Assembly (NCBI GenBank): GCA_021738105.1
Contig: JAIPCS010000183.1
Span: 1-6,554 of the forward strand
Direction: 5' to 3'
Source: Sulfuritalea sp.
Lineage (GTDB): Bacteria > Pseudomonadota > Gammaproteobacteria > Burkholderiales > Rhodocyclaceae
DNA length: 6,554 bases
Part shown: piece after piece, positions 1 through 5,012 of the stretch
How the letters are laid out: the number at the start of each line of letters is the position of its first letter
Numbering within the stretch: the stretch's first letter is position 1
Notes under the pieces: model-generated
What the model was told of the DNA's origin: nothing
The model's database searches: none
Seen by the model: the letters and a program-made list of their open reading frames with translations, nothing else
Position numbers and translations under genes: made by a program

Positions 1-1597
1 TGCGCTGGAAAACTACAACGCCTACACCAACAATCTGCCGTTGCAGGAAGCCGTGGCGCGCGAAGGCGCCAACTGGGCACATGGCTGGCTGATGGCGCGT
101 GGCGCCGAAGTCGGCAGGGCGGAATGGATTGAGCATGGCCGTCTGGCCAACGTCAATCCGCCGCAGCCCCGACTGTTTGACCGCTACGGCAACCGCCGTG
201 ACGAGGTTGAATTCCATCCCTCATGGCATGAGTGCCTCGGCTGGCTCAAGCGCCATGGTTGCGATACCGGCCCCTGGGCCGATCCCAAGCCCGGCGCCCA
301 CGTTGCTCGCGCCGCCGCCTATGTGATGTTCGCCGAAATCGAGGATGGATCCCTGTGTCCGACCACCATGACGTATGGCGCCGTACCCGTGCTGCGCCAT
401 GTGCCGGAAATCGCCCGCGAATGGATGCCGAAACTGCTTTCGCGCGAGTACGACCCGCGCTTCATTCCGGTTGAGCAAAAAAAAGGCGTGTTGATCGGTA
501 TGGGCCTGACCGAAAAGCAGGGGGGCTCCGACGTGCGCGCCAATACCACGCGGGCCGAGCCACTGAATGACGGGAGTTGGCGCATTGTCGGGCACAAGTG
601 GTTTCTGTCTGCACCGATGTGCGATGCCTTCCTGGTGACAGCCCAATCGCCCAAAGGCTTGTCCTGCTTTTTTGTTCCGCGCTGGACGCCGGAAGGTGAG
701 CTCAACGAGATCCGTATCCAGCGCTTCAAGGACAAACTGGGGGATCGCTCCAATGCCGGCACCGAGGCGGAGTTCTGGGGCTCGCGCGGCTGGCTGGTCG
801 GCGAGGAAGGACGCGGCATCCCGACCGTGCTGGAGATGGGCGTGTATACCCGACTGGACTGCGCGATCGGCAGCACCGGCATCATGCGTGGAGCCTTGTC
901 CCAGGCCATGCACCACACGTCTTTGCGTTCCGCCTTCGGCAAACTGCTGCGCGAGCAGCCGTTGATGATGAATGTGCTGGCCGACATGGCGCTGGAAACC
1001 GAAGCGGCCACTGCCTTGTCGTTGCGCCTGGCGCGCGCCTTTGATGCACAGGAGGATGAAGCCGAAGGCCTGTTGCGCCGGATACTCACCCCGGTGGCGA
1101 AATACTGGGTCTGCAAGCGCTGCCCGACGCTGGTGGCCGAGGCAATGGAAGTGCACGGTGGCAATGGCTATGTCGATGAGGGACCGATGCCGCGCCTGTT
1201 CCGGCAGAGCCCCTTGAACTCGATCTGGGAAGGCTCGGGCAACGTCATGTGCCTCGACACACTGCGTGCGATGGCAAGACACCCGCGTAGCGTCGAAGTG
1301 CTGACCGCTGAGATCGCGCCGGCGTTAGGCAAGAACAAGGCGTTCGATGCCTACGTGGCACGACTGAAAGACGGTTTGAACACTCCGCAGGACATCGAAA
1401 TCCGCGCCCGCGAGTTGACGCAAGGAATTGCACTGGCGATGCAGGGTGCGCTGCTGTTGAGCCATGCGCCGGAGCCGGTGGCGCTGGCATTTTGTGCCTC
1501 GCGCCTGACGCCCGGTCATTGGGGCACGACTTTTGGCACACTGCCGGCCGCCACTGACTTTGCCACTATCCTTGATCGTGCGTGGCCTGCCGCATGA
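1..1597 (+). CDS. aidB: AidB-type acyl-CoA dehydrogenase (5' partial)
   Basis: FAD-dependent acyl-CoA dehydrogenase of the AidB branch, cytoplasmic. The reading frame is open from base 2 to the edge. The residues before the first possible start (TTG at 41), reading ENYNAYTNNLP, match the AidB N-terminus, so the real start lies a few codons outside the window. About 531 residues are visible; from memory E. coli AidB is about 541, so little is missing. AidB landmarks in order: RLANVNPPQP, FHPSWHECL, GSLCPTTMTYGAVPVL, GMGLTEKQGGSD (flavin/substrate region), GHKWFLSAP, LSCFFVPRW, KDKLGDRSNAG, EAMEVHGGNGY and NSIWEGSGNVMCLD, with the IWEGSGN glutamate at bases 1229-1231. E. coli AidB belongs to the Ada alkylation response and binds DNA through its C-terminal domain. 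Here it heads a block with a crotonase and a TetR regulator, so a role in acyl-CoA catabolism is at least as likely (inference). Its TGA overlaps the next ATG by 4 bases. Confidence 0.93.
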   Translation, partial: ALENYNAYTNNLPLQEAVAREGANWAHGWLMARGAEVGRAEWIEHGRLANVNPPQPRLFDRYGNRRDEVEFHPSWHECLGWLKRHGCDTGPWADPKPGAHVARAAAYVMFAEIEDGSLCPTTMTYGAVPVLRHVPEIAREWMPKLLSREYDPRFIPVEQKKGVLIGMGLTEKQGGSDVRANTTRAEPLNDGSWRIVGHKWFLSAPMCDAFLVTAQSPKGLSCFFVPRWTPEGELNEIRIQRFKDKLGDRSNAGTEAEFWGSRGWLVGEEGRGIPTVLEMGVYTRLDCAIGSTGIMRGALSQAMHHTSLRSAFGKLLREQPLMMNVLADMALETEAATALSLRLARAFDAQEDEAEGLLRRILTPVAKYWVCKRCPTLVAEAMEVHGGNGYVDEGPMPRLFRQSPLNSIWEGSGNVMCLDTLRAMARHPRSVEVLTAEIAPALGKNKAFDAYVARLKDGLNTPQDIEIRARELTQGIALAMQGALLLSHAPEPVALAFCASRLTPGHWGTTFGTLPAATDFATILDRAWPAA

Positions 1598-2280
1598 ATG
1601 GCGACAACCCGGCCTGGCTCGCCGCCACGGAGTTTCTCGATTACCACCATCCGGTGGTCCAGGATTTCATCGCGACAAAACTCGGTTCTGGCGATACGGC
1701 AACTGCGAAGCAAAAGGCGCTTGTCCTTTATTACGCCGTGCGCGACGGCATCCGTTACGACCCCTACAGCGCCAGCATGCAGCGGGAGGCGATGCGCGCC
1801 AGCACCACGCTGATCAATCGGGTCGGCTACTGCGTGCCCAAGGCGCTGTTGTATGCCGCCTATTTGCGCGCTGTCGGTATTCCGGCGCGACCGGGATTCG
1901 CGGATGTAAAGAACCACCTGACGACGGAAAAATTGGCGGCTCTGCTCGGTACCGACATTTACGCCTGGCATGGCTATGTCAGCCTCTATCTCGACGGCAA
2001 ATGGGTCAAGGCGACGCCTGCCTTCAATCTGGACATGTGTCAGCGCTTCGGTGTGCGGCCGCTCGATTTTGACGGAGAAAATGACTCGCAAATGCATCCC
2101 TACAATTCTGCCAATCAGCTGCACATGGAGTATGTCAAACAGCGCGGCGAGTTCGATGATCTGCCCTATGAGCAACTGGTGGCCGACATGCTTGCGATGT
2201 ACCCGAAGCTTGTCGCTAACAGTGAAGCGCGAGCCGCAGGCGACTTTGACAATGAAGCGATAGAACGGCCGGCTCCGTGA
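1594..2280 (+). CDS. Transglutaminase-like domain protein
   Basis: A 228-residue protein of the transglutaminase-like (cysteine-protease fold) superfamily; substrate unknown. No signal peptide or membrane segment is visible, so it is probably cytoplasmic. The core runs from about residue 40 to 145. The likely nucleophile is Cys80 in GYCVPKALLYAAYLRAVGIP, a typical context in which the Cys begins a helix followed by a GIPAR-type strand. The likely catalytic His is His126 in AWHGYVSLYLDGKW. The third position, usually Asp in a W..vDPt motif, reads WVKATPAFN, with Thr141 where Asp is expected. The C-terminal part (FGVRPLDFDGENDS, HPYN, HMEYVKQRG) is not recognisable as a separate domain. ATG at 1594 was chosen because it makes an ATGA overlap with the upstream stop and gives a sensible N-terminus. 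An in-frame GTG at 1582 is less likely. No clear Shine-Dalgarno is seen, so translational coupling is likely. Its role in the operon is not known. Confidence 0.85.
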   Translation: MNGDNPAWLAATEFLDYHHPVVQDFIATKLGSGDTATAKQKALVLYYAVRDGIRYDPYSASMQREAMRASTTLINRVGYCVPKALLYAAYLRAVGIPARPGFADVKNHLTTEKLAALLGTDIYAWHGYVSLYLDGKWVKATPAFNLDMCQRFGVRPLDFDGENDSQMHPYNSANQLHMEYVKQRGEFDDLPYEQLVADMLAMYPKLVANSEARAAGDFDNEAIERPAP

Positions 2281-3047
2281 GTGTACTGATCGAAAGCAAG
2301 GGTGCGGTCACCACAATCATCATTGACCGGCCTGCAGCGCGCAATGCGATCGATCGCGCCACGGCGCTGGCGTTGGCGGAGGCTTTTCGCGAATTCGACG
2401 CCGATCCCACGGCCAGTGTCGCCGTATTGTGCGGTAGCGGCGAACACTTCTGTGCTGGCGCCGACCTCAAGTCTTTTGTTGCCAAGCCGGACGACTGGCA
2501 GCTCAGTGACGCAGGCGATGCGCCGCTGGGGCCCAGCCGGATGTTGTTATCGAAACCGGTGATTGCGGCCGTTGCAGGTTTTGCCGTGGCCGGCGGACTG
2601 GAGCTCGCGCTCTGGTGCGACCTGCGCGTCATGGAAACTTCAGCGACTTTTGGCGTGTTCTGCCGACGATGGGGAGTACCGCTGATCGACGGCGGCACGA
2701 TCCGTCTTTCGCGGCTGATCGGCCACTCGCGCGCGCTCGATTTGATCCTCACGGGAAGCCGGGTCGGCGCCGAGGAGGCGCTGGCGATTGGTCTCGCCAA
2801 TCGGCTGGTGGATGATGGTCAGGCACGCGCTGGGGCCGAAGCGCTTGCCGCACAGATTGCCGCCTTTCCGCAGACCTGCCTGCGCCATGACCGGCTTTCC
2901 AGCTACGAGCAGTGGGGTCTGTCCTTGCCGGAGGCGCTGGTCAACGAATGCCGTCACGGTGCAATCTCCCTGGCTAGTGGCGACGCACGATCCGGTGCCG
3001 ATCGATTCCGGGAAGGAGAAGGTCGCCATGGCCACTTCAAGGAGTAA
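2277..3047 (+). CDS. Crotonase (enoyl-CoA hydratase/isomerase) family protein
   Basis: A 256-residue crotonase-fold enzyme acting on an acyl-CoA thioester, probably enoyl-CoA hydration or isomerisation. Signatures: N-terminal IIIDRPAARNAID, then EHFCAGADLKSF (residues 56-67; CoA pocket and first oxyanion-hole element), then AVAGFAVAGGLELALWCD (residues 98-115; second oxyanion element), then SATFGVFCRRWGVPLIDGGT (residues 122-141) and the LTGSRVGAEEALAIGLANRLV stretch. Of the two classical hydratase glutamates, the first is present (Glu109 in GGLELA). The second, from the FGQPE motif of rat crotonase, aligns with Cys129 in FGVFC. From memory, the GVFCRRWGVPLIDGGT form occurs in a known subfamily whose exact reaction is poorly assigned. 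The GTG start at 2277 overlaps the preceding TGA by 4 bases (GTGA). The 3' end overlaps the tetR gene by 20 bases. Specific substrate cannot be given. Confidence 0.92.
   Translation: MSVLIESKGAVTTIIIDRPAARNAIDRATALALAEAFREFDADPTASVAVLCGSGEHFCAGADLKSFVAKPDDWQLSDAGDAPLGPSRMLLSKPVIAAVAGFAVAGGLELALWCDLRVMETSATFGVFCRRWGVPLIDGGTIRLSRLIGHSRALDLILTGSRVGAEEALAIGLANRLVDDGQARAGAEALAAQIAAFPQTCLRHDRLSSYEQWGLSLPEALVNECRHGAISLASGDARSGADRFREGEGRHGHFKE
3013..3018 (+). promoter_or_regulatory. Shine-Dalgarno sequence of the tetR gene
   Basis: AAGGAG lies 9 bases before the ATG at 3028, inside the coding end of the crotonase gene. It is the best ribosome binding site in the plus-strand block and fixes the regulator start at 3028. 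The in-frame upstream GTG at 2788 lies deep in the crotonase gene and would give a non-TetR extension. Confidence 0.75.
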
Positions 3048-3639
3048 GGCCGTCGCCAGAGTTGAGGAACCCAATCGACGTGCCGACATCGTGCGCGCCG
3101 CCGGGCGGCTGTTTCATGAAAAAGGCTATTCAGCGACAACCATCCGCGACATTGCCGGCGCCGTCGGCATGCGTTCGGGTTCGCCCTTCTACCACTTCAA
3201 GACCAAACAGGACATGCTTGGCGCCGTCGTTCTGGAAGGCATTCTTGCGATCCACGAAGCCGTTGCAAAAGCTGCCGCCTCCGGCAACTCGCCGCGAACC
3301 ACCTTCGAGGCCATGTTGCATGCCCATCTCGACCAGCTGCTGGGTGAAGAAGGACGCGACTTTGCCGCCACATTGCTGCATGAAAGTCGCCATCTGAATC
3401 CCGAAGTTCTGGCAGAGGTCGTGCTGCTCAAGGACCGCTACGAACTGATGTGGCAAAAAATCCTGAAGGATCTGAAACGCGCCGGACTCGTCGACGACGA
3501 CAGCACGATGGCGCGATTGTTCCTGATGGGAATGCTGAATTGGACCGTGCAATGGTATCGGCCCGATGGTTCAAGAAGCGTCGCTCAAATTGCGCGGCAA
3601 CTGGCCGGCTTTGTGATCGGGTCGCGAGCAAAAACCTGA
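3028..3639 (+). CDS. TetR/AcrR-family transcriptional regulator
   Basis: A 203-residue TetR-type regulator, expected to bind DNA as a dimer and to be released by a small ligand, here plausibly an acyl-CoA (inference from its neighbours). The N-terminal helix-turn-helix covers about residues 17-63: RADIVRAAGRLFHEKGYSAT, then TIRDIAGAVGMRSGSPFYHF with the YHFKTKQDML end typical of the family. The C-terminal ligand and dimerisation domain (about 75-200) carries HESRHLNPE, a KDRYELMW helix and NWTVQWYRPDG. This last motif resembles the C-terminal domain of KstR2-like and other lipid or acyl-CoA regulators, from memory. The start is supported by AAGGAG at 3013-3018. It is the last gene of the block and starts within the crotonase gene, so co-transcription and autoregulation of the operon are likely. 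Its operator should lie upstream of the first gene, outside the window. Confidence 0.92.
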   Translation: MATSRSKAVARVEEPNRRADIVRAAGRLFHEKGYSATTIRDIAGAVGMRSGSPFYHFKTKQDMLGAVVLEGILAIHEAVAKAAASGNSPRTTFEAMLHAHLDQLLGEEGRDFAATLLHESRHLNPEVLAEVVLLKDRYELMWQKILKDLKRAGLVDDDSTMARLFLMGMLNWTVQWYRPDGSRSVAQIARQLAGFVIGSRAKT

Positions 3640-3670
3640 GGCAAGGCACACACGAAACTTCGTACTTCAG

Positions 3671-3868
3671 TTATTTGTATTTCTTGAAGACAAATTTGGC
3701 GTCCCGTCCCGCGCGTTCCAGCGTGCAGATGGACGGGTCGTCGTCGTGCTTGGTGAAGAAGTCATCGGCCTGTGCCGCCATTACCATCCGGATCGCATCT
3801 TCGTCACTCGTACCGTATTTTTCGGTAATGAGCGTCGTCACTTCATCGAGATGTTCTTCATAAGTCAT
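3671..3868 (-). CDS. Small acidic protein of unknown family
   Basis: A 65-residue protein that I do not recognise. It is predicted soluble, with no signal peptide, membrane segment or cysteine cluster (one Cys only, in SICTLERAG). The N-terminal two thirds is acidic and probably helical ([19 protein letters not shown], then [20 protein letters not shown], then HDDDP). The C-terminus turns basic ([11 protein letters not shown]). The ATG at 3868 gives an 11-base overlap with the end of the VF530 gene, which argues for co-transcription and a real gene. An in-frame ATG at 3883 would add five residues (MTGPI). Neither start has a strong Shine-Dalgarno; a weak GGGG precedes 3868. It is the last gene of the minus-strand cluster. 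No function is proposed. Confidence 0.7.
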   Translation of the reverse strand: MTYEEHLDEVTTLITEKYGTSDEDAIRMVMAAQADDFFTKHDDDPSICTLERAGRDAKFVFKKYK

Positions 3869-4112
3869 GATGGGCCCCGTCATTATCGGTTTCGCGTTTT
3901 TGCATGGCCAGATAGAGCATCTCGACCTGTTCCCGGGCCCAGGGTGTGCGGCGCAGAAATTTGAGACTGGAGGCAATGCTGGGTTCGTGATTGAAGCATC
4001 GTATATTGATCCGCTGCCCGAGACCATGCCAGCCGTAGCCGGAAACCAGGGCATTCAGGATGGCTTCCAGCGTCATGCCGTGCAGCGGGTTCTTCGGCTG
4101 CGCGCTGTTCAT
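3858..4112 (-). CDS. VF530-family (DUF2132) DNA-binding protein
   Basis: An 84-residue protein recognised as the VF530/DUF2132 family, small alpha-helical proteins annotated as DNA-binding; cellular role unknown. Family signatures: [16 protein letters not shown] (residues 8-23), [15 protein letters not shown] (26-40) and [18 protein letters not shown] (44-61), followed by a short helix (VEMLYLAM) and a divergent acidic, His-containing tail ([11 protein letters not shown]). Start: the ATG at 4112 overlaps the stop of the YkgJ-type gene by 4 bases (ATGA). A GTG at 4136 in the same frame would add eight residues (MADKVAGD), but [12 protein letters not shown] is the family-like N-terminus as I recall it. 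The overlaps on both sides place it firmly in the PIN / Cys-cluster / VF530 / small-protein run. Confidence 0.9.
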   Translation of the reverse strand: MNSAQPKNPLHGMTLEAILNALVSGYGWHGLGQRINIRCFNHEPSIASSLKFLRRTPWAREQVEMLYLAMQKRETDNDGAHHDL

Positions 4113-4468
4113 GTCGCCTGCAACTTTATCGGCCACTGCGGATGGACACCTGAACCTCCGCCGTCGACAAAATGCCGCGTCCTCTCGATGATGCAGTCGT
4201 TGTCTCCGACCTGATATTCACGACACACCTCGGGCCGAATCTCATAAATGCTGCACTTCATGGTGTCGCGGTTAACTGCGATACACCATCCATCATCAAG
4301 GCGTCGCATCACCGATCCACCCCATCGGTCTTCGATGCTCAATTTAGCCGGAATGTCATCGTCGCCCATCAGCATCACCTCGAGCTGGCAACAACATGCC
4401 GAGCAATTGCTGCAGGAAATTGCGGATTTTTCGTCGCTGTTGTCGCCAGCCATGCGATTCGCGTTCAT
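4109..4468 (-). CDS. YkgJ-type cysteine-cluster protein (putative Zn/Fe-binding)
   Basis: A 119-residue protein of the YkgJ type (putative zinc- or iron-chelating domain), probably cytoplasmic; function unknown. Nine cysteines are visible with start ATG 4468: a CSNCSACCC cluster at residues 19-27 (Cys19, 22, 25, 26, 27), then Cys62, Cys72, Cys82 and Cys92, each exactly ten residues apart. The CxxCxxCC start and the later [15 protein letters not shown] segment are the family hallmark. The middle ([15 protein letters not shown]) has no cysteine. Start choice: ATG 4468 lies 4 bases after the stop of the PIN gene. An in-frame TTG at 4486 would overlap that gene by 14 bases, and ATG 4453 is also possible. 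No strong Shine-Dalgarno is seen. The gene ends in an ATGA overlap with the VF530 gene. Metal identity and any partner are not readable from sequence. Confidence 0.85.
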   Translation of the reverse strand: MNANRMAGDNSDEKSAISCSNCSACCCQLEVMLMGDDDIPAKLSIEDRWGGSVMRRLDDGWCIAVNRDTMKCSIYEIRPEVCREYQVGDNDCIIERTRHFVDGGGSGVHPQWPIKLQAT

Positions 4469-4472
4469 GTCA

Positions 4473-4937
4473 TCAAACTTCAGCAAGTGCCATTTCCGGG
4501 GTCAGGATACGGAACAGCCCACGCAACCGATCGCGCCGCGCCAGGCGAAGCAAAGCCTTGTCGGCCGTTACCAGCCAGTCGGCGGTGCTGTCGCGGGCCA
4601 GCTCAAGGAACTTCTGGTCGTCGCGGTCAGCGCAGCGTGGCAGGCTCGTACTTCCCGATGGCGCACCGCCCGCGTCGAAAACCTTGTCTTGATAGGCCTC
4701 CAGAGCACTTTTTTGTTCTTCGGGCGAGAGGGTGAACAGGGGGTAACCCAGAACGCGGCGAAATTCCTCGAAACAGGCTGGATTGGTGATTGCCTGCCAC
4801 TCGCCGCTTTCTATCCGGGTCCGCATGGGCGCAAACCGGCTGTCGGAAAAAACGTAAAGTGAGACAAGAATATTGGTGTCCAGCACCACCTTCCTTGGTG
4901 GAGAGCCTGGATGCGAATGCTCAGCCGGGGCCGGCAT
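4473..4937 (-). CDS. PIN-domain protein (putative toxin-type ribonuclease)
   Basis: A 154-residue PIN-fold protein of the type often annotated as a putative toxin component, PIN family (COG1569-like). The fold usually makes a Mg2+-dependent ribonuclease. Acidic residues in the expected order: Asp20 in KVVLDTNILVSLYVF, Glu57 or Glu58 in NPACFEEFRRVLGYP, Asp104/Asp106/Asp107 in RCADRDDQKFLELA, and Asp126 in WLVTADKALLRL. The active-site set therefore looks complete. The first 15 residues (rich in Pro, Ser and His) are a non-conserved leader, and the ATG at 4937 has no clear ribosome binding site. No antitoxin-like gene precedes it; upstream are only a hairpin and phaC. The downstream gene is a cysteine-cluster protein, not a typical antitoxin. 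It may be a solitary PIN protein or a non-toxin nuclease; RNase activity is inference. Confidence 0.85.
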   Translation of the reverse strand: MPAPAEHSHPGSPPRKVVLDTNILVSLYVFSDSRFAPMRTRIESGEWQAITNPACFEEFRRVLGYPLFTLSPEEQKSALEAYQDKVFDAGGAPSGSTSLPRCADRDDQKFLELARDSTADWLVTADKALLRLARRDRLRGLFRILTPEMALAEV

Positions 4938-4957
4938 CGGGTTGAAGCAGTTAACAC

Positions 4958-4989
4958 ACGGGCGCGCAGCCCTGCGGCTCCGCGCCCGT
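4958..4989 (-). terminator. GC-rich hairpin between phaC and the PIN gene
   Basis: Bases 4958-4971 and 4976-4989 form a near-perfect inverted repeat: ACGGGCGCG pairs with CGCGCCCGT (9 bp), one C/C mismatch follows, then AGCC pairs with GGCT around the loop CTGC. The hairpin starts 23 bases past the phaC stop and ends 20 bases before the PIN start. In the minus-strand direction it is followed by GTGTTAACTGCTTC, so there is no proper U-tract. It may be an imperfect terminator, a 3'-end stabilising structure for phaC mRNA, or a leader structure for the PIN operon. Confidence 0.55.
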
Positions 4990-5012
4990 TGATCGATGCA
5001 GACGTACTGCGG

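Noticed and set aside
221..1282. Long open frame on the minus strand, 353 codons
   Set aside because: Fully antisense to the clear AidB-type gene; translation rich in His, Gln, Arg and Ala with no family motif. A GC-rich shadow frame.
1516..2175. Minus-strand open frame of 219 codons
   Set aside because: Opposite the transglutaminase-like gene; mirror-frame product with no domain.
2788..3027. N-terminal extension of the TetR protein from a GTG at 2788
   Set aside because: This segment is out-of-frame crotonase sequence; the ATG at 3028 has a strong Shine-Dalgarno and gives a normal TetR length.
3640..3670. Possible bidirectional terminator in the convergent gap (ACGAA / TTCGT at 3652-3663)
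   Set aside because: The stem is only 4-5 bp with a 2-4 base loop, and neither strand has a real T-run after it. Too weak to call.
4172..4862. Two overlapping plus-strand open frames of 187 and 204 codons
   Set aside because: They lie opposite the YkgJ-type and PIN genes, which carry clear family motifs; no ribosome binding site or motif of their own.
4998..5010. Small inverted repeat GCAG-ACGTA-CTGC just after the phaC stop
   Set aside because: Four-base arms are expected by chance in GC-rich DNA; no second copy seen.
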